Of a DNA stretch of 64,000 nt, positions 9,253-17,478 are shown in pieces. Both the position numbers and the translations under genes were made by a program. This DNA comes from UBA8529 sp964390565. Its GTDB lineage: Bacteria; Bacteroidota; Bacteroidia; Bacteroidales; Tenuifilaceae. The DNA lies in contig CAYMII010000016.1 in assembly GCA_964390565.1 (NCBI GenBank), positions 13,676 to 77,675 on the forward strand. Direction: 5' to 3'. The stretch's first letter is position 1, and each line of letters begins with the position of its first letter. The notes beneath the pieces are model-generated. The model saw only the letters and a program-made list of their open reading frames with translations. It ran no database searches and was not told the origin of the DNA.

Positions 9253-9595
9253 CTTTAAGGATAATTTGAAAGCAAAGATAAGTAGATTATGTGATAAGTT
9301 TTAAGTTGATAAGTTAACCTCAGTTCGATCTAAGAATAATTAGCTTAATGTAATGATTTGGATAACTCAATTCTGCAGTTTTGTCGAAGACAAAATTGCA
9401 GAAAAACTCTGTGTTACTCTGTGGTTCTCAATGCCATATCGATTCATTGCTGTAGGTGCCATGCTTAACCAATAAAACTATATAAAGACAAATATAAATA
9501 CTCTGTGTTAGAATTCTTAAGTTGAACTCACTTTAGGTTGACAAGCAAAACGCTCTGTCAGCACGGGTAGGCATTTGACAACTCTAAACTGTCAA
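9253..9595. other. Intergenic region (343 bp): thiL promoter, a long hairpin and dispersed-repeat-like DNA
   Basis: No convincing gene. The left end holds the thiL -7 box (minus strand). A 15-bp inverted repeat lies at 9371-9403. It is followed by CTCTGTG-rich DNA (about 9406-9428 and again near 9501) of a kind that recurs between genes in Bacteroidota. The right end is the 3' flank of the gene at 9596. Confidence 0.5.
9371..9403. repeat. 15-bp inverted repeat / hairpin
   Basis: Arms 9371-9385 and 9389-9403 with a GAA loop. One position is G:T when read on the plus strand and A:C on the minus strand. No T run follows on the plus strand; on the minus strand the next bases are not a T tract either, so it is not an obvious terminator. 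Confidence 0.7.
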
Positions 9596-10300
9596 CTATT
9601 TCAATTGTATTCCCTCTTTCTGAAGTGCAGTTATAAAGTACTGCTTATCAGGCAGCGATGACTTTTCGAGTTGATCGAACCAAAACTTGGCGGTTACTTT
9701 ATCTCCGCTATTATAGTAAATTCGGATAAGGTTAAAATACGAATATCCGTAAACATGGGTAGGTGATGACGGGATAACCTCAACAACTTTGCTAAAACAT
9801 TCAATAGCCTCCCTATTTTTGTTGGCTGCGTATAATTCAACACCTTGTGTGTAAAGATTTATATCGCGGTTCATCTTCGGATCAAGAATAATGCTTTTAA
9901 AGCTAAAGCACGATTTATCGCAATCCTCAATCAGATTTAGTCTATTCACTCCACTAGGAATCGCTGGGAAAACCAGTGTAAAAGTTAACTTTTCCCCAAC
10001 TTTTTTAAAACTGTGAGCCGCAGGGCAACGAGGAATTCCTCGTGCTTTAATAATGCTATATCGTTGATGTTCCCGTGTAGTTTCAATATATATTTTTCTA
10101 TCGGCACAAAACCAGCCGCCCTGAACCAACTTGTTTTCAACAGAAAGGTTGATAACCGTTGAATCGGGGTAAAGGGCAATATAATTAATGTTTAAATCTT
10201 GGTGCGTTTGCTCGGCTACAGCAGGTTTTTCGATTATTTGCTGTGCGTAGGAATGTTGTAAGCAAAGTAAGGCAATAACGATGGATGCTAAACTTCTCAT
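9596..10300 (-). CDS. Exported protein of unknown function with C-terminal TPR-like helices
   Basis: A 234-residue protein with a clear signal peptide (MRSLASIVIALLCLQHSYAQ), so it is periplasmic or surface exposed. The middle (about 40-140) looks like a beta domain with four Cys (Cys66, one near 92, and a CDKSC pair near 128-132) that could be disulphide bonded. The C-terminal 90 residues contain TPR-like helices (LYTQGVELYAANKNREAIEC and a second pair ending in a DKVTAKFWFDQLE stretch). The product is not recognised. It lies downstream of the FadL-type porin on the same strand, separated by a hairpin at 10324-10347. Confidence 0.75.
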   Translation of the reverse strand: MRSLASIVIALLCLQHSYAQQIIEKPAVAEQTHQDLNINYIALYPDSTVINLSVENKLVQGGWFCADRKIYIETTREHQRYSIIKARGIPRCPAAHSFKKVGEKLTFTLVFPAIPSGVNRLNLIEDCDKSCFSFKSIILDPKMNRDINLYTQGVELYAANKNREAIECFSKVVEVIPSSPTHVYGYSYFNLIRIYYNSGDKVTAKFWFDQLEKSSLPDKQYFITALQKEGIQLK

Positions 10301-10323
10301 AGTTAGTGTTTTTATAATGTAAC

Positions 10324-10347
10324 AAGGGCCGGACTAATCCGACCCTT
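10324..10347 (-). terminator. Hairpin between the FadL-type porin gene and the next gene
   Basis: Ten-base-pair stem with a 4-base loop. One pair is a G:U only when read on the minus strand, which fits minus-strand transcription. The T tract that follows is weak, so it may be an attenuating or partial terminator. Confidence 0.5.
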
Positions 10348-10376
10348 GCAAGGTAACTATTTTTCAGATAAGCTGT

Positions 10377-11765
10377 TTAGAAGTGGTAATCAACACCAAT
10401 AGAGAAACCAAGGTTAGTGCGATTATAAGTTTCTTTGTATGAAATATCCTCTTGAATTGGAGTTCCAGTTAAAACTTGGTAAGATGATGTTTTAGCATCA
10501 GATGAATACATTGTGTAAAGCATACCAAGGTTTAATGTCATTTTTTCATTTACCTTAAATGCTCCACCAAATCCAACTGTGCTTGATGTTAAACTGTGGC
10601 TTAAATCAGTCTGATAACCTTGTCCAACGCCCGTTTTAGCGTATAGATAACCTGCAGAGATTAGTACTTTATCCGTGATATCGTATTCGCCACCTAATGC
10701 AATTTCGTATAGGTTTCCATCAATATCTTTTTTAACCCCAGGTGCTTTCTCAATTGTTGCGTCCTTATCAAAATAGTAGTGCAAACCAGTACTTACTCTC
10801 ATTTTTGGCATCAATGAATAACCAATCCCAATAGAAAGAATAGCAGGAACATCACTTCTGATTCTAGCCCCATCAACGAATTGAGGTTGAACCATGTCTT
10901 TCTTTGTGTTATTTTCAAGTTCGAGTTTTGTTTTAAACTCATACTTAATACCAATATTTAATTTCTCACCAAAAGTTAAGTTTGCTCCAATAATTGGGGT
11001 ATAGCCAGTACCCTTCTGCTCGGCATCAACCTCTTGATCCGAAAAGAGAGGAGCTTTTGGAGGATTAGCACTAGCAAAAAAAGTTTCTGCTCGCATCATG
11101 CCTCCTGAAGGATTTAAAGCAGGATGTTGAGGGTTAATCATTACATCTTTAATGTGACCCTTATAAGTGTTTTTTGCAAGAACCATCCTTACTCCTGCTG
11201 AAACTGATATCACGCTACTTAGTTCATATGCAGCATTTAATTGTGCGCCCCAAAACACAGATGATCCTTCAAACGCAATATCAGCCGAATATTCTGTACA
11301 AAAGTTTACATTGCCAGCAGCTTTTGATAATGAATATGGTGTAGTTGCGTAACCCAATTCAAAACTTGGTAATCCGGTGTCATATTTTGCAGAACCACCT
11401 CCTGCGCTTGGAGTAAAGCCAAATCCTAATGCAAACTTACCTTTTTTGTAAGCAGCATAAATGTCTGGATATAAAGGAACAGTAACGTCACCAACATATT
11501 TATGCTCATTTAAATAGATAAGTGTGTTTTCAATGGTTTTTTTCTGAAAAAGTGACTGATTGTTTAGCGATAGGTGAAAACCATCGGCAAGTTTGGTTAA
11601 CCCTGCAGGGTTGTAGTACACCGCATCGATGCTGGTTGATGCATCGCGTGCAAGCATACGCACGTACGCAGTGCTCTGGTTAGCGTTGGTAACAATACCT
11701 CCGGCAAGAACTACCGCAGGGCTTACTATGCCTGTAAAAAGTAATGCGATAAGTAATTTTTTCAT
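10377..11765 (-). CDS. OmpP1/FadL/TodX-family outer-membrane transport protein
   Basis: A 462-residue outer-membrane beta-barrel of the FadL family, which takes up long-chain fatty acids and other hydrophobic compounds. It has a signal peptide (MKKLLIALLFTGIV..LAGG). It also has the characteristic N-terminal segment GGIVTNANQSTAYVRMLARD followed by YYNPAGLT, which contains the NPA-type plug motif. It ends in GVDYHF, with the aromatic terminal residue needed for barrel insertion. The ATG at 11765 is preferred over 11771 or a TTG at 11774 because it directly precedes the Lys-Lys of the signal peptide. Substrate unknown. Confidence 0.92.
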   Translation of the reverse strand: MKKLLIALLFTGIVSPAVVLAGGIVTNANQSTAYVRMLARDASTSIDAVYYNPAGLTKLADGFHLSLNNQSLFQKKTIENTLIYLNEHKYVGDVTVPLYPDIYAAYKKGKFALGFGFTPSAGGGSAKYDTGLPSFELGYATTPYSLSKAAGNVNFCTEYSADIAFEGSSVFWGAQLNAAYELSSVISVSAGVRMVLAKNTYKGHIKDVMINPQHPALNPSGGMMRAETFFASANPPKAPLFSDQEVDAEQKGTGYTPIIGANLTFGEKLNIGIKYEFKTKLELENNTKKDMVQPQFVDGARIRSDVPAILSIGIGYSLMPKMRVSTGLHYYFDKDATIEKAPGVKKDIDGNLYEIALGGEYDITDKVLISAGYLYAKTGVGQGYQTDLSHSLTSSTVGFGGAFKVNEKMTLNLGMLYTMYSSDAKTSSYQVLTGTPIQEDISYKETYNRTNLGFSIGVDYHF

Positions 11766-12383
11766 ACACATCAAATTAAGGTTATTAAAATTATCGTTTA
11801 GGTTATTATTTGCTGAACGTATGTTTTAAAAAGGCGTTTGAGCATCAATGCCTCGCAAAATGGATTACTCAGGGAGTAATGAAGAAAAAAATCAAATTAG
11901 AAGATGCTGGGTAAGAAAGCCGTTATGCAAACCCAAATTATTTGAATCGTTATGCGAAAAAAACTGCTCAAGTCGATTGAATTTGAACGAATGAGCGTTG
12001 AGTTTATAGCTGTCAGCTAATGATTCTTTAGGCTCTGAACCACTATAAAAAACATGATGAAACGACCTATTGATAAGGCGTTTAATGATGACGCAGTATG
12101 CAACTATTGCTAAAAAAATTCTGGCCCTTCGCATTAAACATTTGGGTTTAGCAAACGCTAATATAATAATTATTAAATACAGTCGGTATATCCTTGACAA
12201 AAATCATCGATTACGGTATTGTGAATCAAATAAGAATAGGTTTTATATTAAGAAAAAACGGATTTATCTCTACCAACTGTAAACTTATTATTAACTTGAT
12301 CGATGTTTTAAACCAAACTTTAGTTAAACACATCTAAAGAAAAATTGTTGTTAAAGTATTTACTTCTGATTAAATAAAAACCT
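11766..12383. other. 618-bp region without a secure gene
   Basis: This is the longest gene-poor stretch in the window. It is AT-rich and carries the upstream region of the porin gene (minus) and of the C1 peptidase (plus). The only candidate coding region is a small minus-strand frame at 11892-12200, listed separately. No hairpin terminator, tRNA or consensus two-element promoter was found. Confidence 0.5.
11892..12200 (-). CDS. Possible small membrane protein, unrecognised
   Basis: An open frame of 102 codons from a TTG (12200), or 80 codons from the ATG at 12134. The conceptual protein begins with one or two hydrophobic, basic-flanked segments (RIYRLYLIIIILAFAKPK, then a run ending IFLAIVAYCVIIKRL). 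A polar, protein-like tail follows (SGSEPKESLADSYKLNAH). This composition is better than random antisense sequence. Against it are the TTG start, lack of a recognised family, no clear promoter, and a competing 70-codon frame on the other strand (12070-12282). Treat as tentative. Confidence 0.3.
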   Translation of the reverse strand: MSRIYRLYLIIIILAFAKPKCLMRRARIFLAIVAYCVIIKRLINRSFHHVFYSGSEPKESLADSYKLNAHSFKFNRLEQFFSHNDSNNLGLHNGFLTQHLLI

Positions 12384-13613
12384 ATGAAGATATTAGTGGC
12401 GTTATCAAGATTTGCCATTGCTGGCATCATTGTCATTTCGGTATTTGGAAGTGGCTACTCGCAGAATACCACATCAGGATATAATTTTACCATGCTTAAG
12501 CAGGTAAAAACTACTCCTGTAAAGAATCAGCAAAGCACCGGAACGTGTTGGAGTTTTGCTACAACCTCCTATCTCGAAACGGAAATGTTACGATTAGGTC
12601 AACCTGAATACGATCTTTCGGAGATGTTTTTTGCTCGTATGGCTTATGCCGATAAGGCAAACCTCTATGTTCGTTTCGATGGGACAAACAATTTTGGTCA
12701 AGGAGGCCAAGCACATGATGTTTTTAATGTGGTTAAAAAGTATGGATTTGCAACAGAGGAGGCATATGCTGGGAAAAACTATGGATCTAACGATCATAAC
12801 CATGGCGAACTTGAAGCAAACTTAAAGGCCATTGTTGATGCAACGATTAAAAAGGATGGGGGCAAAATTACAACCGCATGGGCACCTGCATTCGATGCAG
12901 TTCTGGATGCTTACCTAGGTAAAGTTCCTGCAGAGATGAATATCAATGGCAAGAAACAATCTACAAAATCTTTTTTTGAATCAACTGGTTTTAAACTTGA
13001 TGATTATGTAGAGATTACCTCGTTCAACCATCACCCATTTTATCAAAAGTTTATTCTCGAAATACCTGATAACTGGTCGCGCGACCAGTACTACAATGTT
13101 CCGCTAGATGATCTTATGTCGATAATGGAATATGCCCTTATGAATGGCCATTCTGTTTGCTGGGATGGTGATGTGAGCGAGAAGGGTTTTGGCTATAAAA
13201 AAGGTGTTGCAATACTTCCTGCTTCAAAAGTTGAAGATTTGAAGAATACCGACATGAGCCGTTGGACTGAGGTAAGCGAAAAGGACAGGATTTCGCAAAT
13301 GTTTAGCTTCGATAAGCCCGTTCCTGAAATAAATGTAACACAGGAAAACAGGCAAGCCAATTTTGATAATCAAACTTCTACCGACGATCACCTAATGCAT
13401 CTTACAGGCATTGCTACCGACCAAAATGGTACTAAGTATTACCTAACTAAAAATAGTTGGGGAACCGATAACCATATTTACAACGGTTACCTTTATATGT
13501 CAGATTCGTATGTTAGAATGAAAACCATTGCAATCCTAATTCATAAAGATGCAATTCCTATTGAAATAGGAATGAAATTAGGAATTGTTAAGACTCGTAG
13601 TGCAGTAAAATAA
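12384..13613 (+). CDS. Exported C1-family (bleomycin hydrolase/PepC-type) aminopeptidase
   Basis: A 409-residue papain-fold cysteine peptidase. Cys55 lies in STGTCWSFATTSYLE, the general-base His is His339 in DDHLMHLTG, and Asn357 is in KNSWG, so the triad is intact. PepC/bleomycin hydrolase enzymes trim N-terminal residues from peptides. Unlike the cytoplasmic PepC, this one has an N-terminal signal peptide (about residues 1-27 ending GYSQ), so it probably acts in the periplasm or outside. Its monocistronic layout ends in a terminator at 13645. An amino-acid scavenging role fits the S46 peptidase elsewhere in the window (inference). Confidence 0.93.
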   Translation: MKILVALSRFAIAGIIVISVFGSGYSQNTTSGYNFTMLKQVKTTPVKNQQSTGTCWSFATTSYLETEMLRLGQPEYDLSEMFFARMAYADKANLYVRFDGTNNFGQGGQAHDVFNVVKKYGFATEEAYAGKNYGSNDHNHGELEANLKAIVDATIKKDGGKITTAWAPAFDAVLDAYLGKVPAEMNINGKKQSTKSFFESTGFKLDDYVEITSFNHHPFYQKFILEIPDNWSRDQYYNVPLDDLMSIMEYALMNGHSVCWDGDVSEKGFGYKKGVAILPASKVEDLKNTDMSRWTEVSEKDRISQMFSFDKPVPEINVTQENRQANFDNQTSTDDHLMHLTGIATDQNGTKYYLTKNSWGTDNHIYNGYLYMSDSYVRMKTIAILIHKDAIPIEIGMKLGIVKTRSAVK

Positions 13614-13644
13614 AGTCTTTGCCGCAAAGATTTGATATTATTAC

Positions 13645-13684
13645 AAAGGTCGCAAAAATAAACTTTGCGACCTTTGCGTTTTCT
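13645..13684 (+). terminator. Terminator after C1 peptidase, embedded in dispersed-repeat-like DNA
   Basis: Twelve-base-pair stem (13645-13656 with 13664-13675) and a 7-base loop. The tail is GCGTTTTCTT, a modest T tract. The right arm runs into TTTGCG/TTAGCG iterations up to 13703. Confidence 0.65.
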
Positions 13685-13705
13685 TAGCGTTCTTAGCGGT
13701 TAATA

Positions 13706-14689
13706 TTAGTAAACCAACAGGTTACACCCTCTAAGTTGTGCATCGTTCATTCTGCCTAGTACTTCGAATGAATTATCATCAAAAACTCTACCTAAATCCT
13801 CAGTTTGGATGAATGAGCATGAGTTTACATTTGCTAGGTCGATAATGTTAATTGCTCCGCTTAGCTTCTTTGGTTGAGTTGTAAACGGATCGTATGGGTC
13901 GCGGGTAATAATGCGCATCCAAGGCGGGCAACGGAATATGCCGTGTCCATTGGAGTAGGCTTGCGATAGGAGTTCGGTCATTCCATATTCTGAGTGGATA
14001 GCATCAACGCCGAAGGCATTACAAAGCAGTGTATGGAGTTCTTCACGCACCATCTCCTTTCGGCGGCCCTTCATGCCGCCAGTCTCCATTACAATGGTAT
14101 TCTTGAGTTTAATTTGATATTTCTCAGCAAAGTCAACAAGAGCAAAGGAAACGCCAATTAGAAGACATTTTTGCCCTTTAGCATCCAATCGTTCCAATCG
14201 TTCCTTAATAAGTTCAAATTCATTTAAAAAGAAGCCGCTATCTGGATGATTTGATAGTTTTATCAGCTTATCGGTCATGTAAACCAATGATGAACCCTGA
14301 CGCTCAAGGTAGGAGGGAAGTAACGCTATAATACAGTAATCGGAAGGATTGCCATAAAAAAGGCTGAAAGCCTTTGTAAAGCTCGTTTCGTATAGAGTTG
14401 TATCAATTACATGATGTCGACTGGTTTGATCACCAGTTGTGCCACTGCTTGTGAAAATAACCTGAGTGGTCGAATCTACTGGTTTAATTTCGCGGGTTTT
14501 AAAGAATTGTATTGGTAAGAAAGGTATTTTATCGATGCTAGTAACATCTTCAGTTTTAACCTTTAACCTTTCGAGATACTCTTTGTATATTGGAATATTA
14601 ATCGATTGATATCGAAATACATCAAGAGCATTTTTTTCAAACTGCTCATCACTTTTAATATCAAATATTGAAGAGGTAATTTTATTCAT
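13706..14689 (-). CDS. LuxE/acyl-protein synthetase-family protein
   Basis: A 327-residue member of the ANL-superfamily LuxE group. The nucleotide-binding FTSSGTTGDQTSRH motif is at residues 79-92. ETGGMKGRRKEM (about 203-214) and HSEYGMTELLSQAY (about 233-246) provide further adenylate-site motifs. LuxE proteins activate a carboxylate as acyl-AMP and transfer it to a protein. There is no LuxC/LuxD or acyl carrier gene here, so the acyl substrate is unknown. It lies downstream of pgk on the same strand but a terminator separates them. Similar orphan genes are usually annotated simply as acyl transferase. Confidence 0.85.
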   Translation of the reverse strand: MNKITSSIFDIKSDEQFEKNALDVFRYQSINIPIYKEYLERLKVKTEDVTSIDKIPFLPIQFFKTREIKPVDSTTQVIFTSSGTTGDQTSRHHVIDTTLYETSFTKAFSLFYGNPSDYCIIALLPSYLERQGSSLVYMTDKLIKLSNHPDSGFFLNEFELIKERLERLDAKGQKCLLIGVSFALVDFAEKYQIKLKNTIVMETGGMKGRRKEMVREELHTLLCNAFGVDAIHSEYGMTELLSQAYSNGHGIFRCPPWMRIITRDPYDPFTTQPKKLSGAINIIDLANVNSCSFIQTEDLGRVFDDNSFEVLGRMNDAQLRGCNLLVY

Positions 14690-14713
14690 GCTGCAAAGAT
14701 ACAGTTTGTTAGC

Positions 14714-14752
14714 AAAAAAAGAGTTCCGAACTCTCCAAGAGATCGGAACTCT
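14714..14752 (-). terminator. Rho-independent terminator of pgk
   Basis: Read on the minus strand: a 10-bp stem (14743-14752 with 14720-14729), then a seven-T run. It lies 20 bases past the pgk stop. Confidence 0.85.
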
Positions 14753-14771
14753 AATATAAATGCAATAAGAT

Positions 14772-16034
14772 TTACCCTCTGATCGCCTTAATTCCAGGCA
14801 ACTCTTTACCTTCCATGTATTCTAGCATTGCTCCACCACCAGTAGATACGTAGCTAATCTTATCGGACAGGTTAAGTTTATTTACTGCAGCAACAGAGTC
14901 GCCACCACCAACAAGGCTAAATGCGCCTTTTTCAGTTGCCTTAGCAACTGATAGTGCAATGGCTTTAGTACCATTCGAGAATTTTTCCATCTCGAATACT
15001 CCCATCGGGCCATTCCAAAGGATTGTTTTTGAGTTCTCGATAACCTCACCAAACTTTTTAATTGTTTCGCTAGCGATATCTAAACCCATCCAACCTTCAG
15101 GTGTAACATCAATCTTTTGAACTTGGGTATTAGCATTTGCATCAAAAGCATCGGCATTAACAGCATCAACAGGTAGATAAACGTTTACACCTTTCTCTTT
15201 TGCTTTCTTAAGAATTTCTAAAGCAAGCTCAAGTTTGTCCTCCTCGCAAAGTGATTTTCCAATCTTTCCACCTTGTGCTTTAATGAAGGTGTAGGTCATT
15301 CCACCACCTATGATAAGGTTGTCAACCCTATTCAATAAATTTTCGATAAGCAATATTTTATCTGAAACCTTTGCACCACCCATGATTGCTGTTAACGGCT
15401 TTTCGTTGGAGTGAAGCACTTTATCCATTGCGTTTAGCTCGCTTTCGATAAGGTATCCGAACATGCTATCATTTGGGAAATACTGTACAATAAGCGATGT
15501 TGAGGCGTGTGCACGGTGTGCTGTTCCAAATGCATCGTTTACATAACAATCAGCAAAGCTAGCCAAAGTCTTTAAGAAGTTCTTTTGGCTCTCTTTAACT
15601 CTAGTTTTTGCCTCTTTCTTTTGCTCGTCAGTAGCATCTTCGGCTAAGCTGTAGGCTTTACCTTCTTCTTCTTCGTAAAATCTTAAGTTTTCAAGAACTA
15701 GAACTTCGCCCGCTTTAAGTTCAGAGGCTAATTTCTTGGCTTCGTTGCCGATGCAGTCCGGTGCAAATTTTACTTTTAATCCAAGGTTTTTCTCGATGGC
15801 AGGTAAAACGTGCTTTAGCGAATATTTTTCTTGTACTTTTCCATCTGGACGTCCAAGGTGAGACATTAGAATTGCTGCACCTCCACCATTAAGTATCTTT
15901 TTAATAGTTTTTAATGCACCGCGAATGCGGGTATCATCGGTAACCTCGAAGGTTTTTTTATCTAGGGGAACATTAAAATCAACCCTAACAATTGCCTTTT
16001 TCCCGGCAAATGAATAATTATCAATGTTATTCAT
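14772..16034 (-). CDS. pgk: Phosphoglycerate kinase
   Basis: A 420-residue glycolytic enzyme that converts 1,3-bisphosphoglycerate and ADP into 3-phosphoglycerate and ATP. The N-terminal KKAIVRVDFNVPLD, the MSHLGRPDG loop and the C-terminal GGGDSVAAVNK nucleotide-site motif are all present. It is slightly longer than the 390-400 residues of enteric PGK because of an inserted Lys/Glu-rich segment near residues 125-150, common in this phylum. A -7 box TATATTTG (complement 16062-16069) lies upstream. Own terminator downstream. Confidence 0.98.
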   Translation of the reverse strand: MNNIDNYSFAGKKAIVRVDFNVPLDKKTFEVTDDTRIRGALKTIKKILNGGGAAILMSHLGRPDGKVQEKYSLKHVLPAIEKNLGLKVKFAPDCIGNEAKKLASELKAGEVLVLENLRFYEEEEGKAYSLAEDATDEQKKEAKTRVKESQKNFLKTLASFADCYVNDAFGTAHRAHASTSLIVQYFPNDSMFGYLIESELNAMDKVLHSNEKPLTAIMGGAKVSDKILLIENLLNRVDNLIIGGGMTYTFIKAQGGKIGKSLCEEDKLELALEILKKAKEKGVNVYLPVDAVNADAFDANANTQVQKIDVTPEGWMGLDIASETIKKFGEVIENSKTILWNGPMGVFEMEKFSNGTKAIALSVAKATEKGAFSLVGGGDSVAAVNKLNLSDKISYVSTGGGAMLEYMEGKELPGIKAIRG

Positions 16035-16272
16035 GAATTATACTTTTATTTTATCAAGAAACAAATATACATCATCCTTCACCAAAATGGTATATTTCCT
16101 ACCAGTAATCATCGCAAACGATTGATGAAAAAAGGGGATTAATTGAGTTTAATTTCTTAGAAAATTTAGTTTTTAGATCATCTTAATTTATTTACATCTT
16201 GCAAATCGTCGTTTTAGAACATTACGCTATTTTTTGTACTTTTGATTGTTTTGAATTTAATACATCAGAATC

Positions 16273-17412
16273 ATGCTTTTTAAGGATATTGTTGGACAGG
16301 AACAGGTTAAGCAAAAGTTGATTAAATCGGCAAGGGAGGGACGAATTCCTCATGCTCAGCTATTCACTGGGCAGGATGGGACAGGAAAACTTGCGCTTGC
16401 TATAGCCTATGCACAGTATATTAGCTGCCAACAAAAAGGGGAGGAGGATTCGTGCGGGGTTTGTCCATCGTGCCATAAGTTTAATAAGCTGATTCATCCC
16501 GATTTGCACTTTGTTTTCCCAATAATCCTTTCTGAACGTAAAACTGATGATGAAGGTCCATCGGGGAAACTTAGCGATGCTTTTATGGTTCAATGGCGTG
16601 AGGTGCTTCTCGAAAATCCATATATCACCGAGTCGGATTGGTATGAGATGATTGGGGCAGAGAATAAGCAAGGAATTATTGGCACTACTGAGAGTTCGGA
16701 TGTAATCCGAAAGCTGAGTATGAAAAGTTTTGAATCGGATTATAAAACCATGATAATATGGCTTCCAGAGCGGATGAACCAGCAGGCAGCCAATAAACTT
16801 CTTAAGCTAATCGAAGAACCACCCCAAAATACAACGTTTTTAATGGTTAGCGAGAATCCATCACAGTTGCTAAAAACCATTCTATCACGCACACAAGTAA
16901 TTAAAGTTCCTCCAATTCATCGCGAGAGCATTGCTCTGGCGCTTGTTGATAGGTATCAGATGAACCCATCAAGGGCAAGTGATATTAGCCGAATCTCAAA
17001 TGGAAATTACCGTAAGGCGATGAGCCTTATTTCGGTTGAGGAGGAAAACCCATATTTCCCATACTTTAGGTCGCTCATGAGGCTTTGCTATGCAAACGAT
17101 GTGCTTGGTTTACTCGATTGGGTAGGCGAGGCATCATCACTTGGACGCGAACAGCAAAAGGAACTGCTTACAGAATCGCTTCGTTTGTTGAGAGAAAGCC
17201 TAATGCTAAATATGAACCTCGAGGATATATCCTATTTAGCAGGAGAAGAGATTGACTTCGGAAAAAAATTCTCACCATTCATCAATCCATCCAATGTTTA
17301 TCAGGTGTTCACTGAGTTTAATTTGGCAATCGATCACATCTCACGAAACGGCAATGCACAGATTATCTTCACCGATATGTGCATGAAGCTGGTGAAGTTG
17401 ATTAATAAGTAG
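16273..17412 (+). CDS. holB: DNA polymerase III subunit delta'
   Basis: A 379-residue clamp-loader AAA+ protein. It carries a GQDGTGK P-loop-like motif (33-39) and a four-Cys zinc module (Cys52, Cys61, Cys64, Cys67), both typical of delta'/DnaX relatives. The ANKLLKLIEEPPQNTTFLM and ILSRTQVI motifs (sensor 1/SRC region) follow. A -7 box TACTTTTG is at 16237-16244. It is divergent from pgk, and a bidirectional terminator separates it from infB. Delta' versus a short gamma/tau is decided by length and lack of C-terminal domains. Confidence 0.93.
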   Translation: MLFKDIVGQEQVKQKLIKSAREGRIPHAQLFTGQDGTGKLALAIAYAQYISCQQKGEEDSCGVCPSCHKFNKLIHPDLHFVFPIILSERKTDDEGPSGKLSDAFMVQWREVLLENPYITESDWYEMIGAENKQGIIGTTESSDVIRKLSMKSFESDYKTMIIWLPERMNQQAANKLLKLIEEPPQNTTFLMVSENPSQLLKTILSRTQVIKVPPIHRESIALALVDRYQMNPSRASDISRISNGNYRKAMSLISVEEENPYFPYFRSLMRLCYANDVLGLLDWVGEASSLGREQQKELLTESLRLLRESLMLNMNLEDISYLAGEEIDFGKKFSPFINPSNVYQVFTEFNLAIDHISRNGNAQIIFTDMCMKLVKLINK

Positions 17413-17426
17413 ATAAAATTAAGCAT

Positions 17427-17463
17427 AAAAAAAGCGGTGAAGGAAACTTCACCGCTTTTGCTT
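17427..17463. terminator. Bidirectional terminator between holB and infB
   Basis: Twelve-base-pair perfect stem (17431-17442 with 17447-17458) with a GAAA loop, flanked by A run on the left and T run on the right, so it works for both converging genes. Confidence 0.9.
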
Positions 17464-17478
17464 TTATATACTTAATTC

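Noticed and set aside
12070..12282. A 70-codon plus-strand frame in the 11.8-12.4 kb gap
   Set aside because: Basic, compositionally odd product, no recognised domain, overlaps the better minus-strand candidate.
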